Below are positions 54,925 to 64,000 of a stretch of DNA of 64,000 nucleotides, in pieces. This DNA comes from Euonymus europaeus (Eukaryota > Streptophyta > Magnoliopsida > Celastrales > Celastraceae), in contig OY756971.1 in NCBI GenBank assembly GCA_963580455.1, positions 16,887,001 through 16,951,000 on the forward strand, written 5' to 3'. Each line of letters starts with the position of its first letter. Position 1 is the stretch's first letter. The notes beneath the pieces are model-generated. The model made no database searches. It saw only the letters and a list, made by a program, of their open reading frames with translations, and was not told where the DNA came from. The position numbers and the translations under genes are program-made.

Positions 54925-56335
54925 TTTAGCTAATTGCAATAGAAGATATTTGAAAAGCGGATATGCAAGAATGGGTTGTCTTAGAAGAGGATATCTGCAG
55001 AAGTGAAGGAGTTCTATTGGAATGAGTTTAAGGTAATCAAACTTTTTTATTAATTGTTATTTATGATATTCACTGAATTTATGTAAGAACTGCATAATAT
55101 AATTAATATTGATTTAACTAACACTCCATTTTTTTTTGTTAGAATATTTCGTATGGGAGGAGGCGATCGATGCATTAGTAAAGATTATCTGGGGGAAAAA
55201 GGCCGACAACGGCTATAGTAATATGCTCCAGCAATTGAAGGGTGGTGAGAGACCTTTTTTTGTTCTAGAGGATGCATGGACAAATAGGCAGCGTGACTGG
55301 AGCATGCTCGAGTATGTTCGACGAGCCCAACAGAATGCTGAAAACTGTCGCATGGGAGCAACGCACATTAGCAGTTCAATGACACATGCTACTCATGCTT
55401 CTAGAATGGTACGTAACGTAATTTATATTTCATTAAATTATTTAAATGCATATATGATAGCATTATATAACTTTATCTTTTTTTTAGAGGGATGAGCTTG
55501 ATTGAGATGTCTCCCCGTATGAGCTATTTGAGTTTACACACACCAAGGGTCACGACTGGCAGACGTTTGTCGATGATAGAGATTGACGAGTCCATGTAAG
55601 TTTCTATTGCCTTAAATAGAGTTCATCTTGTTTTGGATACTAGATGTATGAGTTGGAGACTGAATGTCTAGATATATAAATTTTGTGGATATACTGGATA
55701 AATGAGTTGGATACTGAATAACTGGATATATGGATTGAAGAATGAATCGGAGAATTGATGTCAATATATTTATTCGAAGTGTTTTTCCAATTTTTTTAAG
55801 GTTGGGATTTATTCGAAAAATAGGGAAGACTTTGTCAAAATTTTCAATAATTATTGAAAAGTAAATAATTTTTTTACGTATGTTAATAGGTTACTGTTGA
55901 ACCTACCTAACAATCTCTGTCGCAGCTCGAGATAGGATCCTCTTCCTCTCACTTGATCGACGAGAGATATCTTTATTAGTAGGCAGTCGGTGGGGAGAAT
56001 AAGAGGAGGGTTTACGACATCAGGTCGTAGGCATCTACCTTTTACCCATCTACGAGTGGCTCCTCCATACAGTTTTCTACATTCCAGATGCGGGATTAGC
56101 AAATGCAGTAGTAGATGCAGGAGATGACGCAGCAGATGCATGATGAGATCAGCGAGCAGTTATAGCAGCAAGTGGAGCAGTGGCTAGAGCAGCGGGTAGA
56201 GCAATTGCGGGCGCAGATGTAGGAGTAAATGCTGGATGAGATTAGGGAGCAGATAAGGGCATTTTTCCAGACCTCTCGCAATCCTTCTCCACAACCACTA
56301 AATGTCGGGAGCCCCACAGGAGGCAGTTGATATAC
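54925..56335 (+). pseudogene. CACTA Transposase_24-type gene (Ptta/En/Spm ORF), degenerate, intron-bearing
   Basis: Exon pieces on the plus strand: KRISAEVKEFYWNEFK ending at a GT donor (55032), then FVWEEAIDALVKIIWGKKAD, NMLQQLKGGERPFFVLEDAW, NRQRDWSMLEYVRRAQQNAE (55141-55408, donor GTACGT). RDELD…YELFEFTHTKGHDWQTFVDD follows (about 55488-55593), and AVGGENKRRVYDIRS…FYPSTS plus a Gln/Glu-rich coiled coil (about 55898-56320). The order, with THTK-G and the GGEKKGRVYGLGS-like motif, is that of the Transposase_24 family linked to CACTA elements. Several stops in the later exons. Confidence 0.72.
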
Positions 56336-56680
56336 GCTTTTATTATTGTGATGTTTTATTGTATTTGATTATGTATCGATGATGAACAATTTAGGGAGCA
56401 GATGAGGACATTTTTCCAAACCTCTTGCCATCCCTCTCCTTAGCCACTAGATGTCAGGAGCCCATAGGAGGCAGCTGATGTACACTTTTATTATTATGAT
56501 GTTTTATTATATTTGATTATGTATCGATAATGAACAATTTATTATATTTGAATGATTCAGAGATTTTTGGAGTTTTTTTTATGATCTTAATTTTTTAATT
56601 TAGAGGTTCTGTTTTAACATTTCACAATTATTACTAAAAAAAATACAGACAAATTTTCATTTATTAATAATTATTTATTT
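56336..56680. other. CACTA right-side non-coding sequence with an internal duplication
   Basis: 56240-56350 and 56395-56485 are imperfect direct repeats (GAGCAGATRAGGRCATTTTTCCA…CCTCTCGCAATCC / CCTCTTGCCATCC, and GGAGGCAG…TATTATTGTGATGTTTTATT). The repeat includes the end of the Transposase_24 gene. Confidence 0.65.
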
Positions 56681-57046
56681 AATTATACCGATGGATTTCA
56701 AAAAAAATTAATTATTTTTTAATTATACTGACCAATTACTGTGTAATATTTCAATTTTAATAATTATTTAATTACTGATATCGATGGATTTCCAAATTTT
56801 AATAATTATTTTTCTAATTATACTGACGGATGTTCAAAAAATTAAATTCTTAAATTTCGTTAAACCGACCTAATTTCTATCAATAATCACTGACAACAAA
56901 TTATTCCATCGGCAATTGATCAGCTACGATCTATTTGCCCATGAAAATTTAGCGGTCGGTATTCTGTCGATAAAATTATTTGCGGACATCAATTGTTTTA
57001 TTACCAACGGAAATTTCCGTCGACAATTAATGGATTTCTTGTTGTG
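56680..57046. repeat. CACTA right terminus and subterminal repeats
   Basis: Many short motifs of the type TACCGATGGATTT, TACTGACGGATG, TTAACCGACC and CGGTCGGTATTCTGTCGAT, then CGACAATTAATGGATTTCTTGTTGTG. They mirror those at 37044-37290. Confidence 0.75.
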
Positions 57047-57321
57047 GGTTCGACATCATACATTCATACTCTTACCTCTAAATATTGGAAGTTAGGACCC
57101 CGAGGGAAGAAATGAATCCTTATAAGATACTTTGAGACTTCAAAGGGTACTTCTTCATAGGAGAGGACGAACAAAGGAAAGTGGCAGAAATTGAGTCACG
57201 AGATGTCACCTTCTTGGAAGACAAATTTCCTAGCCAATGAGAGATTGATAAGAATTTTCAATTCTACAAAATGGATATTCAGAAAGATGACACTACTAAA
57301 ACCCCATTCGAAGAACCTCAA
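57047..57321 (+). pseudogene. Copia integrase, right part after the CACTA insertion
   Basis: Resumes the copia frame: GSTSYIHTLTSKYWKLGPRG, IRYFETSKGYFFIGEDE, AEIESRDVTFLEDKFPS, then EIDKNFQFYKM. This is the C-terminal integrase region ahead of RT. No RT follows; the element is cut near 57322, where a 15-base copy of its own sequence recurs. Confidence 0.75.
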
Positions 57322-59398
57322 AGATGTCACCTTCTTCTTAGTTAACTCTCTCTTACCTTCACTATGGAACAACAACTCTCTCACTTTCAATACTTCATTT
57401 CCCTTCACCGAACACCCTCTCTATTTTCATCACTAAATCGTCTCAGACAACTACTAATCGTCGAATTTTCCTCTTAACCGATTTCATTTTCATCCTTGTC
57501 ACCAAATGAAGCCCAATTCTTCCTTGTTACCAGAGCTCTACTCAAATACTCAATCTTGGTTTGAGCTCAAACACCAAAAGAGACGAAAAATTACAAAAAA
57601 TCCTACAAAAACAAGCTTGAAAAAAAACTTTGAAATTGACCTTCTGGAGCTTCAAATCACAATCTGACAATCCAGAATCAAGAACTTACTGTCATCTAAC
57701 TACTATCCAAAAAATAGCTAAATCAAACCACGGATGACCCTCTAACCGTCACTATTTCCTAAATTGCATTTTGAGAATCAAAACAGAACTTCTCCTTGTT
57801 TTTCAGCCATTGGCACCACTCTCTTTCATTTCTTTTACCAAAGTTGCTATCCTAATCTACCACTCATGGGCGGAATAGTTTTGTTTGATTGGTTGAATTC
57901 TAAGACAAAAGTGTTAGGTTTGTATTTCATGATTGGGTCAGTATATATGTTTTGTATATAATGTTTGGGCCTTTAATTAAGTAGGGAGTATTGGGATTTC
58001 TTGTTTTTTTATTTTATTTCTCACATATTGGGCTTTCAATTGTTAGTGAGTTGTTGTACATGTGGGCATGGGTTGTTGGCAAAGTGAGTTAATACATGTG
58101 GTTTAGGTTAGTTTATTTATGGGCCGGCTAGGATAGATAGAATAATTGGGCATTTGCATGTCATGTTTTAAATTTTTTTGGCCTCTAGGCTTTAAGTTGG
58201 GTTATAAAATTATGTATTGGTCCTGGAGGATTTATAAAATAAGTAAGGGGATTTTTGTTTTTTTGGGTTCTTTGATCAATAGGATTTGGGCCCAAAGCCA
58301 TATAATATGTAAATAGTGAAAAATGCATGCATGAGTTTAGGATGCTAGAAGCATATAGACATTTAGGATTTTATGAATACTTAGTATGCATGTTAGGATT
58401 TTATTCTATTGCCAAATAACACAAAAAGGCGCAAAAAGACAAAAACAAAATAATCCAAGCCGTCTAATTATTTGTTTGTGGACCACTTTGGTGCATCGAT
58501 TAAATCATCAAAACCTACTTGAAATGTGATTATTCTTCCAAATATTTTCAAAAGGCATCAAAATCCACTCTAAATGAGTTTTCTCAAAATCATCAAAACC
58601 CACTCTAAGTGGGATTTTCATCATTCCAATACATTTTTGGCTAAGCCAGGGATGTTCCCAATGATCCCGTGCACCTTTCTCAAAATATCAAAACCTAAAA
58701 TTTTCATCCAATCCTTAAATATCTATTGCCAAGCTAGGAATATCCCCAATGATCCCGTGCACCTTTTTCAAAATCATCAAAACCCACTCTAAGTGGGATT
58801 TTCATGATTCCTCAAAATATTTTTGGCCAAGCCGGGAATGACCCCAATGATCCAATGCACCTTTTTCAAAGTATCAAAACCCCCACCAAGTGGGATTTTT
58901 CATTATATCCAAGACATTTTTGGCCAACCCGGGAATGACCCCAATGTTCCCATGCAATTTTTAAATATTCAAAACCCACTCTAAGTGGGATTTTTCATCA
59001 ATTCCTAAGCGTTTTTGGCCAAGCCGGGAATTGCCTCAATGATCCCGTGTAAGTAATTAAATATTTAAAACTCACTCGAAGTGTGATTTTTTATCCAATC
59101 ACTAAATTTCCACAATGTTAATGGGCCAAGCCCACTCAGTTGAAATGTTGACTTGTAGCAAACATAGAAGATCAGTAAAAAAATTGGGACATACAAACTT
59201 GTTTTCAAAACAAATTCAAGCCAAATAAGAGAATATTTTCAAGGCGACCGTTTTTCGGTAGTTGTGGAGTGCCTAACACAATCTCCATGTTTAATAGATT
59301 CCCTTATCCATTTCTTTCTCGTAGAGAAGATTACGTATCCAATTGCACCTCAAAAAACAATTGGCGGCAACTTCATTTTTCGAGCCAGTTCCTTCAGC
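57322..59398 (+). repeat. Probable 5' LTR of a third Tat/Ogre-type element (T3)
   Basis: Non-coding, about 2 kb. The 3' part (GGCGACCG…CGGTAGTTGTGGAGTGCCTAACAC, 59242-59278) and the following leader resemble the ends of Ogre/Tat LTRs, and a primer site follows. It includes an array of ~95-bp repeats. The left border is not exact, and a matching 3' LTR was not seen in the window. Confidence 0.5.
58505..59105 (+). repeat. Tandem repeat array, ~95-bp monomers with a hairpin
   Basis: Five to six diverged copies. Anchors CCAATGATCCCG-like at about 58658, 58746, 58844, 58941 and 59036 give spacings of 88-98 bases. Each has TTTTGGCCAAGCCGGGAATG and AAAACCCACTCTAAGTGGGATTTT; CCCACT-CTA-AGTGGG is a perfect 6-bp stem with a 3-base loop. 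Confidence 0.85.
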
Positions 59399-59415
59399 TA
59401 GCGACTTCACTTGGG
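59399..59415 (+). promoter_or_regulatory. Possible primer-binding site of T3
   Basis: TAGCGACTTCACTTGGG resembles TGGCGACTCCACTGGGG, the Arg-tRNA-type site used by many Ogre/Tat elements. Confidence 0.5.
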
Positions 59416-60155
59416 AATTCCTGGTATGCACCAGAGGGGTCAAGCCTTTTTTATTGATTTCTCATTTTTGGCTCATTCATTTGTTATATTTATTTTGATA
59501 AATTATTTTGTTCTGGTATGATTCCCCTCACACATATGACTATTCATGTGCACACAAAAGGCCCGTAAAAACCCGGGTCTTACTAGTGATTAGTGGCAGT
59601 TGATCTTTGCTTTTGATGGATTTTTTGCTCATGTAAGCAAGGAAAGAAATCCTCCTGGATTGACGTCCCTTCAAGATATTGGGGGATGGGCTCTACTTCC
59701 ATATATGGGGTGTGAGCTAACCTAATCGAGTTGACTCTCATGGCAATGTAATTAGATATGTCACCAGTTTGCACATTAAATAACTCTTAGACTTGGTTTG
59801 AGACCTTCAGACATTTTTAGGGACTCCACCCTATTTAGAAACAATGGGGAACTGTCTTTTTGTATATAGCTTTACCTTTTACATGTTGGTATATACTTAT
59901 CAATTATTTATGCATGTCCATATATATGTTTTACATACTTATCTTGCATACATCGGTTGAGGTTATGCCCATGTATATGCTCGTTTAGTCATTCACATAT
60001 GCCTCTATATACATTTCATGTATTATCCTGCATGCATTAGTTAGGTTATATCCATGTATATATGACATTCATTACCATCACATACACAATATTTCCTTTG
60101 TTTATAGGATGCACATAAATTCACAATCATGCATATATTAAATAATAAAGTTGGC
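59416..60155 (+). other. T3 leader
   Basis: No gene. 59880-60080 is a loose repeat of words like ATATATGTTTTACATACTTATC and CATATATGACATTCATTAC. 60108-60150 matches the T2 leader at 17740-17785. Confidence 0.45.
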
Positions 60156-61275
60156 AATCGATAATATTGGGGAATTAACTTTTAATCTTCATGTTGATCA
60201 AATTAGAATGGTCATGTTGGGACAACATTTGGATAATTTTGTGTCCAATTTAAGAAACTTCATGTTGTTGTTATGTAAATGAGTCAAAACTCTGCTGCTA
60301 ATACTTGCTAACTCATTTTCTCGCCCCATTGGAATTTTGATCTTAGTAACTGGATCAATTTGGGAATTTCTAGTCTCTTATCAATTGCCTCCAGGAGTAA
60401 TCTCTAAGTGCACCACCATTTTTGGTCTAGCTCATGACCACTTATTGGATTTTGTAATGAGCATGTCTTTACTTTCTCCTGAATGAATTTTTAGTATGGC
60501 TATTGCATGTTTCATCATTTCATTGTTCCTATGTTTTCCTCTATGTTCACGATGAATAAAAGTCTAATTTTAGAATTCTCATAATCATTCTCTTTCATTT
60601 TTCCATCATTTCCAGATTTGAAATCTCACACATTCAATCATTCCATTCAGCAAGATTGAAATTGATGATAATGAAGTAGATGAACCCAATGAAATAGTTT
60701 TTGGTTGCACTCAAAAATAATCTTGAATTTTTCTATAGCACTGGGAATGAATTTGAGATATTGTCAGAAAGTTTGAGATAAGTCAGTCGAGAATGAAGTA
60801 GATCAAGTACATTTTTTTAGAAACCATTTCTTGAGGGAAAGATTAAAAAATGATAGATGTTATTGTCAGAATATGACATTTCGAAAGTTACACATAAGGT
60901 TGTAAAGAGGAGTGTGATAACACTCTATTTGGCAGAATGAGCAGTTGATGAATTCAAAGCTTAAATTACTTATATTTTTGCCGCCTTGATAGTCATGTTG
61001 ATCTGAATCCTCATTTATAGTCAGAGAAGATAATGTCTGTCAAATGACTATGAAAATGACAAGTGCACCATGCAAATCCTTTTTATGAGATAGAAATATT
61101 TTATAAAAAAGAAGTCTAGGATTATTATTTTTTTCTCTGGTGCATGGACATAGGGAAACCAAATAGATTATGGAAGAAATTCATGAAGGAATATGTGGCT
61201 ACTCAATAGTGAGGAAAATATTACATGTATGCTATTATTAGCTCACCATGGAGTGCAATAATTATTTTTGTTATG
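60156..61275 (+). pseudogene. T3 internal remnant: PR-RT spacer joined to RNase H and integrase pieces
   Basis: 60160-60790 follows T2 20755-21340. 60850-60960 then jumps to the T2 RNase H region near 22923-23030 (GATGTTATTGTCAGAATATGACAT). 61040-61275 follows 23620-23890 in the integrase finger (AAATGACAAGTGCACCATGC, ATAGATTATGGAAGAAATTC). Gag, protease, RT and most of RNase H are absent. No usable reading frame. Confidence 0.72.
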
Positions 61276-61978
61276 GGGCCACGTGCTGGTTGATAATGGT
61301 AGCATGTTTTGACTTATTATCATGTATGGTTGCTTTGAGGGTTGCAATGGTGAGGGTAGTGTGTGTTGACTTTGAGGTTAAGGCCAATGGTTTTAATATA
61401 GCTCAAATGTCTTGAACTGATACCATCAATAACGAGCATGGTTGGGGAGCATATAGGTGCAGTTTATGATGTCCTGATCATGTGAAAACAATTTCGGTTA
61501 CTAAACGAGTTATTTCCTTGTCTGCAAATCTTTAGGTTGCTAAATGAGTTATTTTGCTGCCACTCACCATCTCTATCACTAGCTCAAGCGTGCATCTCGA
61601 CCTTCCTCCATTGTCTCCATTTCTAGCCAATTTTTCAACTTTTCTTTAATGATTTTTGACTCTTCTGCCACCTTGAGCCGCATTTAATCACCATCTCTAT
61701 CACCTACTCAAGCGTGCATCCTGAATTTTCCTCCCCTCTCTCTCTTTCATGAAATTTTTATTCAACATTTCTCTAATAGTGTTTATTTCTTCTAGCCAAA
61801 TTCTTCTTCCTTTCTGAGTCGCACATCTCCACTATCAAGTCAACTTTATTAGCAAGTCATGTGCCAAGTTTTTCTTTCCCTTACACCATTGGAATACCTT
61901 GTTTTAAATCCTTCACAACTAGGCAATCTTCTCCCACTTTACTGTCAATTTTGAATTACTTCAGTTTGGCTCATCTCT
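61276..61978. other. Non-coding stretch before the T3 accessory ORF
   Basis: No gene recognised. An imperfect direct repeat of CCATCTCTATCACTAGCTCAAGCGTGCATC lies at 61567 and 61691, spacing 124. Confidence 0.45.
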
Positions 61979-62965
61979 ATGGATTCAAAAAGACAACCCG
62001 AGCAACCTCCTCAAATGTCCAATGTAAATCACTTTATCAGTCAGGAAGCATTTGAAAGATATCAAAAATCAATAAAAGGGTAAAAGATTATCCCAGAGAG
62101 AGGTTTTCAAGCTTATTTTATAGCAGATTTCACCTTCGCAAGAATTATTATTGATCGGGCTTGGGAGAATTTTGTTGCACAGCAAAAACCCACAGTTGTT
62201 GTAGTGGTAAGAGAATTTTATACTAATGCGGTGATAGGATATGAACATGTATATGTTCGGGGTATGATGGTCCCATTTGATAGCAAAACCATCAATGTTG
62301 TTTACAATCTTCCAGATATTGTCAATGACAATTTCTCTGCCTTGCTAGAGTCTGACATTATCATGGATAAAGTGATTCACACATTGTGTAAACGAGGCTC
62401 TGCCTAGAAGAAATTTAGAGGAGTAGAAGTCTCATTCCCCACAGTAGCTATGACAAAAAATAACAGGACCTGGATGGGGTTTATCTGGGCAAAACTCATG
62501 CCTAACACCCATTCAACTAACATTCCAAAAAATAGAACATTTTTTATTTATTTTATTCTGTGTGGAAAATCAATTGATATTGGCAAAGTTTTGCGCGATT
62601 CTACTATCCACAGTTGTCGCAATACAACAACCATAAGACTTTGTCTTTCTTCTCTGATCTGTACATTATGCATGAGAGATGATATTTTTTGGGCACCATA
62701 TGAGGAGATGCAATATCCACGATGTGTGATTAATCGTAGGATGATAAAAAATACTGTTCAACATTCCAATTCATCTAGAACCACTACTATAGTTAAAAGG
62801 CTAATGCAGATCGAGGCACGTCTGGATCACCTATCTAAAAGTCTTGATCTATTAACAAATTATATTGCAGACTCCAATGAGACCATAACTCATATGCCTA
62901 ATCAGTTATCCAGTGACTTCGGAATGCGTATCATGCAGTTTCCTACTGCACAAGCCGAACAATAG
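61979..62965 (+). pseudogene. Accessory 'putative plant transposon protein' ORF, third copy (two in-frame stops)
   Basis: ATG at 61979 begins MDSKRQPEQPPQMSNVNHFI, then SQEAFERYQKSIKG, TAA (62081-62083), IIPERGFQAYFIADFTFARI, REFYTNAVIGYEHVYVRGMM, VPFDSKTINVVYNLPD, TAG (62405-62407), MGFIWAKLMPNTHSTNIP and a C-terminal part with LMQIEARLDHLSKSLDLLTN. The frame stays in register over all 329 codons apart from the two stops. The FYTN…VRG…VPF…IN…YNLP pattern is that of the domain in Athila ORF3 at 52082, but the sequences are far apart. Function unknown. Confidence 0.78.
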
Positions 62966-63600
62966 GATTATTATCCTCCGAAAAATCATGATTACCTGGG
63001 ATTTGAATTAGGGAGCTTTCATTTTTCATCATTTCATTAATTTTTGAGCATTGTGGACATTGTATTGTTGTTGTTTATCTTTTTGGGAAATTAGTTGATG
63101 TGTTTCTGATGAACAAATTTAGCTACTATCTTGATTTACTCCATACTTTTCCTGTCACTTGTTTTCTTCAGTGGAGGCATTTGAATAATTATGATTGATT
63201 TGATCCTTTAGGCGTACAAAAGCAATTGTTACATTGGTACACCCATTGTTTGAGAATTTTATGACGAAAAAAATTCCTCCTAAAGTGAAAACTTGAAAAG
63301 GCACTCTAGGAAAAAATTAGGGGCAAAAAAAAATCAAAAAAAAGAAGAACAAATGCATTCAATTCAGACTGTGAGTTCAGATTTCAAAAGAATAGTTAAC
63401 ACACGGGCTTGTTGAATTTTGAACAGTGTCAGGATTGGTTGTTAACTTGACTTATTGATATGGGTGAAGGTGCAAAATGTACTTTATGGTAGCTAGATTT
63501 AGCGTTACTAATTTGAAACACGCATTAAAACTAAGGCAATTTTGGTCCGTGTCATACGTTATCACATATTTCACCCTGTAAAAAATTCAGCCCAAAAGAG
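62966..63600 (+). other. Post-ORF region with a Tat-like 3' tail
   Basis: Non-coding. 63262-63345 (AAAGTGAAAACTTGAAAAGGCACTCTAGG…AAATTAGGGGC) resembles the T2 tail at 32905-33000, the segment just after pol in Tat elements. This suggests that the accessory ORF lies inside T3. Confidence 0.45.
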
Positions 63601-64000
63601 ATGTCTGTTGACAGATATGAAATGTTCAGGCATAGTGATAGTCAATTAAGCACGCAACAAAACTGTGACAGTTTTTGGTGCGATCATTATATCAGAAGAA
63701 AAGGCTTGTTGGCAGATATGAAAGGTTCAAAGATAACCTTATGCGAGTTGGATTTGATCATTGTTAGTTTCTTCAAACGGTACAAATTCAGTCAATCTTC
63801 ACGAATTAGGCACACGTCACCTGCTCGAAATATTTTATATATCTAGGCCAAGCTGGAAGTTGCCCACAAATCCAGTTCCATATTCCTACATTAGTTGCAT
63901 TCAATTACAAAGTTGTCACTTTTCAATCATTGCCTTGACGGGAAGCTATAAAACCCGATCAATTCTTTCAATCATTTCCTTGACGGAAGACTATAAACCT
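63601..64000. other. Window right edge: LTR-like sequence with short direct repeats
   Basis: No gene supported; the open frame 63601-63846 has no recognisable motif. 63921-63955 and 63966-64000 are direct repeats (TTCAATCATT-CCTTGACGG-A-CTATAAA, spacing about 45), each with a TATA-like CTATAAA. It may be the start of an LTR promoter cut by the window. Confidence 0.4.

Larger units (their letters stand above)
37044..57046 (+). mobile_element. CACTA (En/Spm) transposon hosting two retrotransposons
   Basis: Begins CACTACAAGAAAA and ends TTTCTTGTTGTG, the CACTA terminal inverted repeat. 3-bp flanks GAT (37041-37043) and GGT (57047-57049) are a one-step-mutated target duplication, and the copia integrase frame resumes across it. 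Both ends have arrays of short ACCGACGG-type subterminal repeats. Without the nested Reina-like and Athila elements it is about 3.7 kb. It keeps a degenerate plus-strand Transposase_24 (Ptta/En/Spm) gene near the right end. No main CACTA transposase (TNP2 type) was found, so it is non-autonomous. Left of the first nested element it carries a possible captured host exon. Confidence 0.85.

Noticed and set aside
57191..57436. Paired sense/antisense ORFs of 81 and 70 codons
   Set aside because: They overlap the end of the copia integrase in wrong frames and continue into unrelated LTR-like DNA.
63601..63846. 81-codon open frame
   Set aside because: No motif, lies in LTR-like sequence, and contains an imperfect internal repeat (CAGATATGAAATGTTCA / CAGATATGAAAGGTTCA).
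1..64000. CRISPR arrays, bacterial operons, rRNA or tRNA genes
   Set aside because: No regularly spaced identical repeats with unique spacers, no rRNA-like stretches and no convincing tRNA cloverleaf. Primer sites complementary to tRNAs belong to the retrotransposons.

Overview
The window looks like nuclear DNA of a flowering plant, most likely a eudicot. It is AT-rich, intron-bearing and dominated by nested plant-type transposable elements. I recognise one host gene: the last two exons of a Yip1-family membrane protein (YIP4/YIPF6-like, plus strand, 7756-8274). Nearly everything from about 8.57 kb to the right edge is a nest of mobile elements in different states of decay.

Layout. (1) 1-7755 is host intron. 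It carries an almost intact, very young Reina-like chromovirus (Ty3/gypsy, 364-5599; LTRs about one base apart, perfect 5-bp target duplication ATATG). (2) 7756-8560 holds the YIP4-like 3' exons, the 3' UTR and a poly(A) signal. (3) 8575-14590 is a Tat/Ogre-type pol remnant (T1) split by a 4.5-kb PIF/Harbinger transposon (9275-13763, TSD TAA) that carries degenerate Myb-like and transposase genes on the minus strand. (4) About 14.9-17.0 kb holds minus-strand remnants of a plant-mobile-domain (PMD)-like protein. (5) About 17.77-33.1 kb is a second decayed Tat/Ogre element (T2: gag, PR, RT, RNase H, integrase). Its integrase is split by an old Athila-type element in reverse orientation (24212-32777). 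(6) About 34.1-37.04 and 57.05-57.3 kb are the two halves of a Ty1/copia element. Its integrase is split by a CACTA transposon (37044-57046) that itself holds a second Reina-like chromovirus (37573-43377, TSD CATTT, with a smaller TIR element inside its gag) and a plus-strand Athila-type element (44269-54803). (7) About 57.3-64 kb is a third Tat/Ogre-like element (T3): LTR with ~95-bp tandem repeats, primer-binding site, internally deleted pol, and an accessory 'putative plant transposon protein' ORF.

In several places the reading frame of the older element resumes in register across the insertion, so the order of events can be read directly. T1 came before Harbinger, T2 before the minus Athila, copia before CACTA, CACTA before both Reina-2 and the plus Athila, and Reina-2 before its inner TIR element. 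The most unusual items are a possible host first exon captured by the CACTA element, the accessory ORF shared by three separate elements, the antisense PMD remnant, and a fresh 325-bp tandem duplication inside an old Athila copy. I see no system that is clearly new to science; the novelty is in the architecture and the accessory genes.
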